A DNA stretch of 64,000 nucleotides from Onthophagus taurus (GCF_036711975.1 NC_091975.1:14820501-14884500); one strand, 5' to 3'; positions 38,892-50,566 are shown, counted from the first letter of the stretch. Numbers and translations are program-made. Notes: generated from the sequence alone by a model not told the origin.

Positions 38892-38968
38892 ATTTTTCTC
38901 TAACTCGAATTCTCCATAACTCAAAGTTTTCTTCCGCTCCCTTAGTGATTCGAGTTAGGGGTTCACTG
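38892..38968 (-). repeat. Tigger-like terminal inverted repeat, right end
   Basis: Read on the minus strand the end is CAGTGAACCCCTAACTCGAA, followed by AGTTATGGAGAATTCGAG, the typical CAGT-start, gene-poor end of pogo/Tigger transposons. TA dinucleotide target at 38969-38970. The matching left end was not found, so only the right end of the element survives. Confidence 0.6.
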
Positions 38969-38970
38969 TA

Positions 38971-39638
38971 TGTAAATATGTAAGTATGTAAATATGTTTT
39001 TAGAAAAATTTAAATTTCAAATCAAATTACACTAGGCTTTAAATCGTAAACATCGCGTGGTACCTAATTAAGATAATATAAAACTTGTTAAGAAGATTAA
39101 ATTACGTACGTAAAAACTATCTATATAATAACTACATACTGCTGACCTTAACATTCATAAAAAATGGATCTTGAATATCTAATCTATTCTGTAAATTCGT
39201 GAACACACGGAAAATATTGTATTTACCTAAAAACAATGCTTTTTTTGCAAGACCATGTGTCTGTGTCTAACGGTGTTCCGGCATGGCTAGACATGGCTGA
39301 CGCTCAATGGCTCCACACTGACTCTGACTGAGCCAGACGTGATCGGTTAATTGCGTATCTTAGCACTTGCAATTAAACTTGAACTAACAACTTTTAAGAA
39401 AAATTAAGTTTTACATTTATTTTAAATTATTTATAATTTTTAACTATCTACTGAATAAATTATTACGTTTTAATTTTGTCACTTTTTAACACTACATCTA
39501 TACGCCAAATACCTAATAGTTAGTTAGTTACCTATTAGTTTCACTTTTAACTACTGAAATGGTTTAAAAGACAACTAAAATTAAATATTTCCGCCTTGAT
39601 TTAGGCTACCCCACATTACATCCTTTGTTTCCAAATTT
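38971..39638. other. Spacer, nothing recognised
   Basis: AT-rich with a moderately GC-rich patch near 39260-39350 (TGGCTAGACATGGCTGAC). No gene or repeat identified. Confidence 0.4.
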
Positions 39639-39639
39639 T

Positions 39640-40224
39640 AACATTAGGTGACCAAAGGCTCAATGTGCTGCCTTAATATATTGAGGTATTTACCTGAGTT
39701 TAAGTTTTTATGGTATATACTATATGCCAAATATCTATTATCTAAAACCGCACACCATACATTGAACCCCAATCTTCTTAGAACACTCAGAGACTTCATC
39801 GGTCCAGATGACATTTTGAACAAACAGCAGATTATTTCATTTTTCTAAATATCATCTACAAAATTGTAATCTTAGATTGACATCTCTGACACGTAAATAA
39901 TGAGTTAGCCCCGCTTTGTATGGTTTATACTTATTTTTCTTTCATATTCGGGAGCGCGGCTGTTGGGTCAGACGTCTTGTTCAACTTCACTGCAAGATGT
40001 TAAAGGATTTATCGCAAGTGAAGCCAACACATTGACTTCATCCTCTTCCAGGTCATTTTGGTATGTTTTGCACGTGGTTTGGGGAAGGACCAAAAATCTA
40101 TTAAATTTTCTGCTAATCGGCTGAAGGTTCTTACGTGCGGTTGTCTTCTTTCCGGATACCTTGTGAAATATAATTCCGCGGCTAACGAGGCATTCTTATT
40201 TGATAACATATAGCATTCCATCAT
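39640..40224 (-). pseudogene. DDE_3 (Tc1/mariner superfamily) transposase, N-terminal half
   Basis: From ATG 40224 on the minus strand: MMECYMLSNKNASLAAELYF, RYPERRQPHVRTFSRLAENL, the DUF4817-type helix-turn-helix that precedes DDE_3 catalytic domains in many insect elements. Further left, with stops, come STRRLTQQP, YLRVRDVNLRLQFCR and NVIWTDE, the last containing the first catalytic Asp. The C-terminal half is missing. A terminal-repeat-like sequence is on the upstream side (40898-40911). Confidence 0.7.
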
Positions 40225-40897
40225 GTTACATTTTTCATAATTTTCGAAATTAATTGTAAAGTTTTATTCAGTTTTGTTATACTTTGACACTTAACATGCT
40301 GGTGCTTCGTACCAGCACATAATGCCAGAGTTGTTATCGAATATTTAAATACAAACTTTGGCAATTATTTGATACATTATGTTCCATCGTAGTATGTATG
40401 GTTATCACCATAGCAACATTAACTTTTAAATACATACATTAGTTTTAGATAGAACAAAATGAATTTTTGTTAATTATTCAACAACTATAAGAAATATACC
40501 CCACAAACTATATATATTTGTTATCAGAAGAAAATAACAAATTATTTTAGGTCATAGCCAACTATGGTTTCCATTTAAAAAAATAAAGTTACGTCTAAAA
40601 TCTCGAAAATAAAAGATGGGAAAAAAATTCTACCTACGCCACTGAATTTTTCGTAAAAAGTTGCCCATATAATATTTTATTTATAATACTCCATCTTTGA
40701 TAATAAGTGAGATATTCGCGATTGTCGTTTTCGCAAAATTTGCAGTTTTTGCCGATAGAGCGAAAACAAAAGACGATAGCTATTCGGAGTATTCGGCATT
40801 AGCATTTTCTCGAAAAACGAGATCATGACATGTAAGCTACTTTTTTTCTATCTCTTTTAGTTTCGGAGTTAGCCTATGCGGACATCGAAATTGGGAC

Positions 40898-40911
40898 ATC
40901 CTGTACAACAT
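40898..40911 (-). repeat. Transposon terminal repeat candidate
   Basis: On the minus strand the sequence runs TACAGGATGTCCCAATTTCG, close to the TACAGGGTGTCCCA ends common in insect DDE_3 elements. It lies about 0.7 kb upstream of the transposase start at 40224, in the orientation expected for the 5' end. Confidence 0.45.
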
Positions 40912-41006
40912 ATGTGGGACTGATCCAGAGAATAATATGGCTATAACATCTGGAAAGGATGCATGGAGACAGAGGATAATTGTAGAATGAACACTAAACA
41001 ACAATG

Positions 41007-41211
41007 TGTTCGCGAACGACAATAGGTGGCGTGTAGAGACGAGATGTACGAACTAAAACAAGTCGGTGTGCATCATCGGAAGAAGAAGGAAGTGTCGTGT
41101 GGACCAAATAATGTATAGCGTTTAGTTTAATCAGTTACATACTCTTTTTTTGTGTTCTAAGTAAAGTTAATATATTTGTTACAAGAGAGCTGACTAATTT
41201 AACGAATAACA
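41007..41211 (+). repeat. 5' LTR of the complete Ty3/gypsy element
   Basis: 205 bp, starts TGTT and ends AACA. It is nearly identical to 45775-45979 (one substitution at the fifth base and two compensating 2-bp indels). Contains TCAGTT at 41131-41136, an arthropod initiator core that may be the transcription start. Flanked by AATG (41003-41006), repeated after the 3' LTR. Confidence 0.95.
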
Positions 41212-41374
41212 ATTGCAGCGGTGAGATAAATATCTGAAATCAGTGTAAAACCTGTGGTAAAACGGTGAAGGGCGTACGTGCCGAGCGACGACGTGGCGAG
41301 ACAACACATGTGTCGGGTTCGATTTTTATAAGAACAAAAGACGTTTATCAGGTGAACTTTATTTTTATTTTACG

Positions 41375-42130
41375 ATGGAAAGTTTGTCAAATAATCCTAC
41401 AATTAATGCTAATATTAAATCGGCACCAGCGCATGCAATAAAAGCCATACATAGATTGATTTTTGAATACGATGGCGACCGAAGAAATCGACAAAGATTA
41501 AGAGAGTTTCAAGGGTTCTCATTTGACGAAGACTCCGATGATTTTAACAATAAATTAAAATACATCAAAGAGAACCTAACGCTGAAAGATCTGGTTGCAT
41601 GTTGTGTGTTACATGTCGACTTTGATAGTGTTACTGTCGACGATATACCGAAGAAGGTTTGCATGACCTTGAGCGATTTGAATAAATTAGCGTTGAGTAT
41701 GAAAGCTACCGAAGAACACGAAAAAAGCAACAGCGGAGGTAAGAGTAATGAAGAGATGCAAGAAAACGATGATACTGATGACAACAATGGAGACGACGAT
41801 GAGGGCACCGATGATGATGAAAATGTAGACGAAAGACGAAGTTGTGGTTCTAGGACTACACCAAAGACGACGAATAAGAAGAAAACTAAAACGTACGAAG
41901 ATGATTTATGCATGACGACGAAGTTTATGATGACATTCAGGGATGTCGAAGACACGATTCGACCCTTTGATGGCAAAGGTGATTGTGCGATAGACACCTG
42001 GATGGAAGAATTCGAAGAAAACGCTGTTTTATTGGAATGGACAGACGTGCAAAAATTTATTTATTGCAAGAAATTGCCAAGAGGAGTAGCAAAGCTATTT
42101 ATCCAGAGTGAAAGAGGAATCACGACATGA
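41375..42130 (+). pseudogene. Gag, N-terminal part
   Basis: ATG at 41375, 163 bp after the LTR. The N-terminal region is followed by a highly acidic stretch (NDDTDDNNGDDDEGTDDDE, about residues 132-150), then the capsid-like domain (IRPFDGKGDCAIDTWMEEFE … KLPRGVAKLFIQSE). It ends at a TGA (42128-42130) where a Trp codon is expected, since gag sequence continues directly after it. The next gag part is in another frame from about 42170. Confidence 0.8.
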
Positions 42131-42155
42131 AAAAAGCTGAAAATAAAATTAGAAG

Positions 42156-43421
42156 ATGAGTTTGGCAAAAAACAGTGCTGACTTGCACAAAATGCTGTCA
42201 CAGAGACGAATGAAGAGTGATGCAACAGTGGGAGAGTACTTTTTGAAAATGCGAGAATTAGGAAGTCGAGGAAACGTAGAGAAAGATGCATTGTATCAAT
42301 ACATAATAGATGGGATAGAAGACGAATCAACAAACAAAACTGTTTTGTACGGAGCGAAAAACAATAGTGAATTTAAAGAAAAACTGGAGATTTACGACAA
42401 GATAAGGAAGCAGAAGCAAACAAGAACAAGCAGGCCGAGACAACATGAACAAAAAGATGACGAGACCAGGCCAAGAGAGAAACCAAAATGTTGTTATAAC
42501 TGTGTTGAAAAAGGTCATTTTGCAGCTGAATGTAAATTCAAGGAGAAGGGCCTCAAATGCTTCAACTGCAAACAATTTGGACATAAAGCAAACGACTGTT
42601 CAAAGAAATCATCTACACTCACAAATGTGAAACAACCATCAGTAAAGAAAGTTGCAACGATGGAAGAGAAAAGTGAATATTACAAAGACGTGAACATCGA
42701 TGGAAGTGACGTTGTCACGATGAGAGAAGAGACAGCCATTGAGATGAACATACAGTATGTGCCACACCAGATTAAACTGAGAGGTTTCGGACAAGGAATG
42801 TGCGAATCTGTAGGAAAGAGAACATTGCTGTTAGAGATAGATGGAGTCAAAATCGAAGCGGTTGTTCTGATTGTACCAAATGAAGCGCAACAGGAATCGA
42901 TGATAGTGGGACAGAGTGCATTGGATCAGCCAGGGATAAGAGTAACCAAAGAAAATAAGATGCTTACCATCGAAAATATTTCCAGAATAGAAAAAACAAG
43001 ATGTCAGAACGAATATGTGAACATAAATTCGGGCATAGGTTGTGACGAGATTCAAAGTGTTCGAGACTTGGTAAGTCATTTTGATTCAGTTTTCTCTACG
43101 AACTCCTGTGACATTGGCACCACTGACCTGGTAACTATGAACATTGATCTTACAAGTCAGGATGTAGTGCGGTGCAGACCATATAGACTACCATACGCGG
43201 AACGGGAGAGTGTGAAATCTATGATAGACGATCTTTTGAAAGCCGGCATCATTCGCGAATCAACATCGGAATATTCAAGCCCAGTGATTTTAGTTCCTAA
43301 AAAAGACGGTTCGCAAAGACTGTGCGTAGACTATAGACGCTTAAATGCCATAACGCGAAAATCACATGTGACGATGCCCTCGATTGACGAACAGTTAGAC
43401 ATGTTGGCGGGTAACAAATAA
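42156..43421 (+). pseudogene. Gag C-terminus, protease region and start of RT
   Basis: Opens with gag sequence (LHKMLSQRRMKSDATVGEYF), then two CCHC zinc knuckles (CYNCVEKGHFAAEC and CFNCKQFGHKANDC), nucleocapsid-type RNA binding. The protease follows as VNIDGSDVVTMREETAIEM. The usual D-S/T-G-S core with its catalytic Asp is missing, consistent with an in-frame deletion of roughly ten residues. RT begins with PYRLPYAERESVKSMID, GIIRESTSEYSSPVILVPKK, and LCVDYRRLN. A TAA at 43419-43421 interrupts where Tyr is expected before FTTLDFMSGYYQIP. Confidence 0.85.
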
Positions 43422-43439
43422 TTCACTACATTAGACTTT

Positions 43440-43733
43440 ATGAGTGGGTATTATCAGATTCCGATAAATGAACAATCTAAACATTTAACCGCGTTTGTGA
43501 CGACCGAGGGACAATTCGAATTTAATAAAATGCCGTTTGGTTTGGTAAACGCACCAAATGTATTTAATACTCTTATGCAGCGTGTCGTGCAACGCATTGG
43601 ACCGAACATTGCTTTAACATATATGGACGATATGCTAATACCGAGGGATACAGTAGCGGAGGGTATCGCGAAACTACGAAAAGTGTTGGGAGTATTGCGA
43701 GAGCTAGGCTTAACATTAAAACTCAGTAAATGA
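43440..43733 (+). pseudogene. Reverse transcriptase, catalytic part
   Basis: Continues the RT frame after the stop: MSGYYQIPINEQSKHLTAF, FEFNKMPFGLVNAPNVF, and the polymerase active site YMDDML. Ends at LKLSK, where a short deletion and frameshift remove the region normally reading C.FF before DYLGFEI. Confidence 0.88.
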
Positions 43734-45793
43734 TAGATTACCTGGGGTTTGAAATTGATAGTGAGGGTATACGGCCGGGTGAGCAAAAAACCCAAGCTGT
43801 AATGAATTTTGAGACACCGACGAATGTTCACGAAGTTAGACAATTCTTGGGATTATGCGGATTCTTTCGAAAGTTTGTACAAGGGTTCTCATTGATAGCC
43901 AGACCATTAACAGAATTGACCAAGACAGATCGGGCTTTTGAGTGGAATGAGTTGCAGGAGAAAGCATTCCAAACGCTGAAAGATAGATTGACCCAAAAAC
44001 CGATACTAGCACTCTATGATTGTAGAGCAGAATTGGAAGTACATACAGATGCTTGTAAGGACGGTCTTGCAGGCATGCTTCTGCAGAAAAATGATAAAGG
44101 AACATTTCAACCATTGGCTTATTATAGCCGAAAGACGACCGAATTGGAGGCCAAGTACCATAGCTATGAACTTGAAGCATTGGCAGTAGTGGAAGCCATA
44201 GATAGATTCAGAATATACGTATTGGGACGACACTTTACAGTAGTTACTGATTGCAATTCTCTGAAAACAATCATGACAAAGAAATATATGACGCCGAGGA
44301 TTGGGCGATGGCTCTTGAAGTTACAAGAATACGACTTTTCTGTTATACATCGATCGGGAGAAAGGATGTCACATATTGACGCCTTGAGTAGACACCCAAA
44401 TGAGCCTGGAAAGGAACCAGAAGAAGCTGATCTGAAGATCAACACCTTAAGAATCGATGAAGCTGACTGGTTGCTGACGATGCAGCTCCAGGATGAAAAT
44501 CTAAAGCGGATATACAAAGTTTTAGTAGAGAACCGTACAGAGACACTAGAAGACAAACAAATTAATACCGACTATGAGATCGAGGAAAATAGAATTTGTC
44601 GAAAAACTGATGACGGACCGAAATGGGTTGTTCCTAAGGGAGTGATTTGTCGTGTTATAGAAGAGAGTCACGATAAAATGGGACATTATGGAGTCGAGAG
44701 AACGTTGAAGAACCTACAACGACAGTATTGGTTTGCAAAGATGAGGAAAAAGGTGAAGAATTACATATCCTCTTGCGTAAGATGCGCGTACCACAAAGCC
44801 GTGAAAGGAAGACTCGAAGGAGAACTACACATAATAGAGAGAGTACCAATTCCATTTCATACGGTGAACATGGATCACTTAGGACCATTTGTCAATAGTG
44901 CAAGGAGGCATGATTATGTTCTGTTGTACCAGGACAACTTCACGAAGTACACGATATTGCGAGCGGTAAAATCGACAAAAACAAAACCTGTCGTGAATAC
45001 TTTGAAAGATGTCTTTAGTTATTTTGGAACACCACATCGTTTAATAACCGATAGAGCGACATCATTTACGTCGAAGGAATTTGAGAAATTCTGTGAAGAA
45101 AACCAAATTAAACATATTCGTAATGCTACAGCAACGCCAAGAGCAAATGGGCAGGTGGAAAGACAAAACCAAACCCTTTTGACTGCATTAACAACCATGT
45201 ATGAAGACGAAGACGGAAGAGATTGGGACAGGCGAATCCAAGAAATTCAGTTTGCATTAAATGACGCTGAAAACAAGACAACAGGAAAGACGCCCCACCA
45301 ACTGCTTTTTGGATATCATCCGAGAAATGCCTTACAAAACCAGATAGCATTAGCTGTGAGTAAACTTGACTATCCCAAAGACATTGACAACTTACGAATA
45401 GACGCAGTACGACGAATTGGTGAACAACAACAAAAGGATAAGAAGTATTTTGATCAGAAGCACAAACAACCTCAAACATATAATGTTGACGACATTGTGT
45501 TAGTGAAACGCGAGTTAGCGGAAACGGGACATTCGCGAAAACTATTGCCCAAATACAAAGGACCTTATATAGTGACGCGAGTGGTCGGAAACGACAGATA
45601 CGTGATAAATGACATTCCGGGAGCACAACGATGTGCTAAACCATTTAACGCTGTTTTCTGTTCAGGGTTAATAAAGCCGTGGTGTACCCTTACCGAAGAA
45701 GATACGGATGATAGTGACCGGGAAGATGAGGGCCCTGAGGCGGAAGGCACTCCGCCAGGTCAGGAAGGCCGAGTTGTTGGCGAACGACAATAG
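43730..45793 (+). pseudogene. RT C-terminus, RNase H and integrase
   Basis: A 687-codon open frame. It starts at IDYLGFEIDSEGIRP (RT connection), then RNase H (HTDACKDGLAGMLLQ, YSRKTTELEAKYHSYELEAL, TDCNSL, IDALSRHP). The integrase follows: zinc-binding HH-CC (SHDKMGHYGVERTL … SCVRCAYHK), DDE core with NMDHLGPF, LITDRATSF and ANGQVERQNQ, and a C-terminal domain (LLPKYKGPYIVTRVV). The frame ends 19 bases inside the 3' LTR. This is the best preserved part and has no internal stop; it is called a pseudogene because the polyprotein upstream is broken. Confidence 0.9.
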
Positions 45794-45979
45794 GTGGCGT
45801 GTAGAGACGAGATGTACGAACTAAAACAAGTCGGTGTGCATCATCGGAAGAAGAAGGAAGTGTCGTGTGGACCAAATAATGTATAGCGTTTAGTTTAATC
45901 AGTTACACTCTTTTTTTGTGTTCTAAGTAAAGTTAATATATTTGTTACAAGAGAGCTGACTTTAATTTAACGAATAACA
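45775..45979 (+). repeat. 3' LTR of the complete Ty3/gypsy element
   Basis: 205 bp, TGTT…AACA, followed directly by AATG (45980-45983). Initiator-like TCAGTT at 45899-45904. See the 5' LTR for differences. Confidence 0.95.
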
Positions 45980-45983
45980 AATG

Positions 45984-46650
45984 GAAGCATGACATAATTG
46001 AGATAACTGTTTGGTCTGAATTATCGCTTTTACTTTGTCATCATTTTCAGTCCCGGATAATATACTATCAGCACATACAAAAAGAAAATTGTTATATATT
46101 CAGCTCAATATTTATACTCTAATTTTCTACTACTTAATTTTGAGACCCCTTGGTAAATAATCCTTAGTTAATTATTGCACCATCAGAAAGTCTAATAATA
46201 TATCCTCATTGCTGTCGGCACTTCAAATGTTTTCTGAGTTATGGAAGTGTGGCGAAGAGCGACGAAGTAATGGGGTTCAATGGAAGAAGTTAGGTAGAAC
46301 GCATAGTGTTTAACAGTAACTTATGTTTGTATTAATATAATCCGGGTTAGCGCGCACGCAGACCCTACTACCAAAAATTACGCGCCCGAGTTACCCGCAT
46401 TAGGGGTAATCGCAGGGGTCAGCCCGACTGAAGTGCAATGGAAGGGCCTCGTCCTGGGGGAACCGCCTTATTGATGACGGTAGCCCCTACGCCAGGTAAG
46501 TATGCTTTTCTGGGGCAACCGACCCTCTTGCCTATACGATATGAAAGTATCTAGTAACTAGAATAAATACGCGCCATCTGTAGACGCGACACAAACAATA
46601 ATCAGGCGTTGGTAAGAATAATGTAGATCGCATTTCCTTATATACAGGGT
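45984..46650. other. Spacer with a GC-rich block
   Basis: No gene seen. 46340-46530 is markedly GC-rich for this region (GCGCGCACGCAGACCC, GGTAATCGCAGGGGTC) and may be a fragment of an unrecognised transposon. Not assigned. Confidence 0.4.
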
Positions 46651-46654
46651 GATT

Positions 46655-46672
46655 CATAATATATGTGCAGGA
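46655..46672 (+). repeat. Transposon terminal repeat candidate (left end)
   Basis: TACAGGGTGATTCATAA resembles the TACAGGGTG ends of insect Tc1/mariner-superfamily elements. A matching DDE_3 transposase remnant lies on the minus strand at 47850-48440. Confidence 0.45.
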
Positions 46673-47849
46673 CTTCAGGATGTTATAGCTTGTGCAAAAA
46701 TTTGAAAAAGTTTTTATCAACTTACCCTCTGTTTTTACACAAAAATGGTGCAGTAGGACATGAACTGTAAAGTTGACCGTTTTCTAGAAAAATCAACTTT
46801 TATGTTGAAAAGCATGGTCAATTTTTTTAAATAATAATTTTATTTTACAATTAAACAAAATTTATGTAAACGCTAGAACAAGTAACAAAACTGTTATATT
46901 AAACTAAAACTAGAACTAACATTAGAAACTTTCAGGTTTTGCCGTGCGTCTTTTAATAAAAGGCTTGACATTTCGGATGCCATGTTGCAACCTTCTTCAG
47001 AAACTGGTTCGAGGTGGCTTCGTTAGTTCTAGTTTTAGTTCTAATTTTAGTTTAATTCACACCGGCCGTGAAATTTTTCAAATTTGGTATACAGAGTTTT
47101 TTTGGCCTGAGAAAGACGATTATGGAGTCCGTTTTACTATAGCCGGTAGAGATACGCTCTGTAACGTATTATTTACGGATTAAAATAACAATAACTTTTT
47201 TGACAGTATACTTTTTGGCTTTTTGAATAAAAATACTTATTCTGTGTACCTTTTAAGCAAAAAGGATACTCTTATCAAAATGCGCTAAAATTCATCGTTT
47301 TCAAGATAATCCGCTTTTTATTATTCGATACAGACCGATGTTTTTAGAGGATAGTTAAAGATAGTTAAAATAAGGTATGCCATGGAAACAAAGTAGCTAA
47401 ATTAAATAATGTTTTAGTTTATTAATGTTTTTTAATCTAAATAATAAAAGAAAAAAATTAAAGAAATTGTTGAAAATGTAAACAATTTTGCTTGCATTAT
47501 TCTGACCGACGAATTACTTATCGAGTGATGTTATTTAAGTTCATCCCTTGTGGGAACAGGTGTCTCATACAATTTTCCTTTCAAATATCTCCACACAAAA
47601 AAGTCTAAAGCATTAACTTTTTTCTATACTTTTTCAATGTTATATTTAAGTTCTCTATTCGACATGTTTCGAGGATCCAGTCCTCATCTTCAGGAAAATT
47701 CGTCAATTTTTGAATAAAAGATAACCATATCCCTCGGATTACAATTCAAAACTCTTACGACTACACAATTAAACAGAAATAAACTATTAAAACTGCATCG
47801 GAAGATTCTGAATTAACACAATGTTAAGAAAAACCAGAAACAATTATTA
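46673..47849. repeat. Repeat-rich spacer with ACTAGAACTAAC inverted repeat
   Basis: AACTAAAACTAGAACTAAC at about 46902-46920 is mirrored by GTTAGTTCTAGTTTTAGTT at about 47023-47041, enclosing a block GAAACTTTCAGGTTTTGCCG … CGGATGCCATGTTGCAACC. A related block occurs at 48965-49045. At 47660-47700 CGAGGATCCAGTCCTCATCTTCAG resembles the inner sequence of the foldback at 21463. A 79-codon frame at 46944-47183 overlaps the repeat and is not called as a gene. Confidence 0.5.
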
Positions 47850-48440
47850 AAGCATTAACATCAGCAGATCGTGAGGCCATGCGACTGGTCCATCACGACC
47901 AATCCATCTTGCAGGAAAATGGTTGTCTAGCCAATTTCTTACCACCCTACCATGACTAGCGGCACAATCATCAAGTTGAAACCAGGCCTTTCTTCCTAAA
48001 GCTAAATCAATGTCATCTCACATATTGGCATGTTCAGCAACCAAAAATTACAAGAACGCCGCAGCGGTTAGTTGTGGTGGCAAAAAGTATGGCCCGAAAA
48101 GATGATTATTATAAACACCTACCCGGACGTTGACACTACTAAATTCATGTTGGAAATTTCGTGGCCGAATTGCGTGGGGATTTTCATGCGCCAAACATAT
48201 AAATTATGAAAGTTTACAATCCGACGTCTTGTGAAACACGATTCATCGTTCCACAATACATTATTTAAAGAATCCACCGACAAAACGTTACACGCTCCTT
48301 GCAAGGGTTGTAAATGATAAGCATATCTGTGATCATGTTTTAAAAGGCGATAAACACGCGCCCTAGAAATTCGTAAGGCATTCGAAACTCATCTAACACT
48401 CGTAGTGGGGTCTCTGCCGAATTCACGCAAAATTCTTCTT
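47850..48440 (-). pseudogene. DDE_3 transposase, C-terminal half
   Basis: Minus strand, from about 48440 leftward: RRRILREFGRDPTTSVR and RARVYRLLKHDHRYAYHLQ (second helix-turn-helix), then NVLWNDESCFTRRRIVNFHN with the first catalytic Asp, W.xE.xP-type spacing, and further left WLLNMPICEMTLI and EERPGFNLMIVPL. Several stops and shifts. Same superfamily as the N-terminal remnant at 39640-40224 but not evidently the same copy. Confidence 0.65.
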
Positions 48441-49487
48441 CTAAAGTTTACAACATACTTAAATAGTTAAAAAAAAATAGGAAAAAAAGAAAAATAAAAA
48501 AAAATAGAACAGTTTATTGTTACTTACCTAAAATTAGTTTGATATTTTTATACTCACCTGAAATAGTTTATTATTTATTATTATTTGGTTTAGTTTACTT
48601 TTATTTCATTTTTTTTTACTTTTTGATTTTGTAAGATCACAATTAACTCGAGTAAACTTTGGTTAAATAAAATTTTTGTTTCTTAAAGATTTTGAATGGT
48701 TATAATTATAATTGATTTAATTATTTATTTTTTTTACCTTTCACTGAAAGTTACTTTATTTTTTTTTATTCTTTTAATAGAGTATTATTATTATTATTCG
48801 TTTTGTTTCCTTTGATTTTCGTCATTCACTTTCACTTCAGAGTGGGTCTTGTTGTGATTGGCATTGATACAAGGAATACTATCGTAGATCCACTGGCGCC
48901 CTATAAAATAAAAAAATCCACCCCTTCTCTGCTTAAACTGCCGACACCTTGTTTTTCGTAGCGTAGTGTTAGTTCTAGCACTATCACTAGAACTAACACT
49001 ACACCTAGAACTAGAAGCTTTCGGGTTAAGCCGTACGTCTTTTGAAAAAGTCAATAGGTTTTGAATAAAGTTATAGTGATATGATGTAAATGTTTAATTT
49101 ATTGTTATATACCGGGTACAACATACATACATTTCAAAATCGTTCTGCAAACAAAATTAAATTAACTTACGTCATAAAACTTTTTACAAAGGGTAAACAT
49201 ACATTTATAATCAGATAATGATGAGCTAGAATTATAATTAGAATAAGGTAGTTGTCCACTGAGTTGTTATACATTAAAAGCGCGCTAAAACGGAAGGTTT
49301 GAGGTTATGTTGTATTACAGTCGGTAAAGTAGGTATCTAGCCAAAAGACGTCGCCACAAAATACAAATATCACAAATGGTTTGAAGGTGGAATATCCAAA
49401 GTGGAGGGTATCAGTCAATAGATAGAGGTTAGTGATGATGAAAACTCCAACGATGATCTAAACAGTTCGACAAACACAGTAATTCCA
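48441..49487. other. AT-rich spacer, repeat fragments
   Basis: T/A-rich low-complexity DNA to 48800. 48965-49045 contains CTAGCACTATCACTAGAACTAACACT and GAAGCTTTCGGGTTAAGCCG, a diverged copy of the block near 46900-47000. A minus-strand frame at 48794-49054 runs through this repeat and is judged non-coding. 49260-49480 may be the 5' leader of the LINE. Confidence 0.4.
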
Positions 49488-50566
49488 ATGCAAACTCGGT
49501 TAGTAAAAACCTCCAAGTCAAAAAATAACACGTTGAGGCTTCTAGCTTTAATCAACCGACTCGAAACAAAAATAAACATGCTAGAAACACGAATTACAAA
49601 AATTTTAAGAGCCGCCAAGACTACGGATCAAGTTAATGAGAATCGATTTACGAAGAAATTAATTAAAGTTCAAAATGGCGTAAACTGTTGTTGTGAAAAA
49701 GAGAATTTCACTCCAAACCGTAAAGTCGAGAATCGCGCTGGTAGGACCGGCTCCAACGTTACGAAGGCGGGTGGGGGATGCAGCACCGCCACGGACACTG
49801 CCGAAAGAAGAAGGGAAAACATCTCCGTTTCTACTGCCCTGGAGCTCATTCACGGGGGTGTCACCGTCGAGAGCAAGAACAAAAATCGGCGACAAGCGTC
49901 GTCGCCTGTAATTGAGCCGCGTGCGAACATCACATCAAATTGTTTCCAAACAGCAATCAACCATTGTCCAGGGATGCTGTATTATCAAAAACTCTTTTAC
50001 TAGCTGACAGCCAGGGACGATATGCCTCCAAATTTCTTGGAGATATTGTGCCAGATTTGGAGGTAATATTTAAACCAAATGCTTGTCTTGTGGATGTTGT
50101 TGCGGACGCCGCCGCTTTGTCTAAGTCTTTTACCAAAAGTGATTATATTCTAATTTTTGCTGGTACAAACGACGCGCTCCGCAATAAGCATTATAATAAG
50201 CCACAACTACATAAGATTATATCTAGGCTAGGGCACACAAATGTTATTTTTATGTCAATACCATACATAAACCCCAAGTTTAATGTCAATCAGCAAATAT
50301 ATGAAATGAACTGTACCTTATTCGAATATTGTACCAAATATGTAAGTAAGGGTTTAATTTATTTTGAAGTGAATAATATAGTAGGGGGGAATCATTATAA
50401 TAAAGGTGGTATTCATTTGAATGGTTATGGGAAATTAGAAGTTTTTAATATGTTGTATAATGTTATTGACGCTCATAGGTGTTCTTCGTTTTTTAATCAT
50501 ACTGACGTAAATGACAATTTAATATATGTTACCATTGACCCGGAATGCACGTCGGCTCGTGTTTGA
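49488..50566 (+). pseudogene. LINE ORF1 with SGNH esterase-like domain
   Basis: Frame 49488-50003 carries a coiled coil (LLALINRLETKINMLETRIT) and a basic, Pro/Arg-rich linker. Frame 49940-50566 carries LLADSQGRYASKFLG (block I Asp-Ser), IFAGTNDALR (block III Gly…Asn), and KGGIHLNGYGK (His-containing last block; the usual Asp before His is replaced by Gly). These are the SGNH hydrolase landmarks found in ORF1 of some CR1/L2-like LINEs. One frameshift separates the halves. Esterase role in retrotransposition is unproven. Confidence 0.7.

Larger units (their letters stand above)
41007..45979 (+). mobile_element. Complete Ty3/gypsy LTR retrotransposon, recent insertion
   Basis: Both LTRs (205 bp each), gag, protease region, RT, RNase H and integrase are present in order. 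Target duplication AATG at 41003-41006 and 45980-45983 marks a single insertion event. LTRs differ by one substitution and two small indels, so insertion is recent. Yet the coding region has a nonsense codon and a frameshift in gag, a stop in RT, a frameshift with deletion after RT, and a protease lacking its catalytic motif. It was therefore probably copied while already defective, using proteins from an active relative. No envelope gene. Confidence 0.95.

Noticed and set aside
39648-39848. 66-codon plus-strand frame
   Set aside because: Antisense of the degraded DDE_3 transposase remnant.
41509-41997. 162-codon Ser-rich minus-strand frame
   Set aside because: Mirror image of the acidic gag coding sequence; Ser/Val-rich composition is what antisense of Asp/Glu codons gives.
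46944-47183. 79-codon plus-strand frame
   Set aside because: First half lies in the inverted-repeat block, no domain seen.
48794-49054. 86-codon Ser/Arg-rich minus-strand frame
   Set aside because: It reads through the ACTAGAACTAAC repeat block; the SSSRC/SSSD-type low complexity comes from the repeat.
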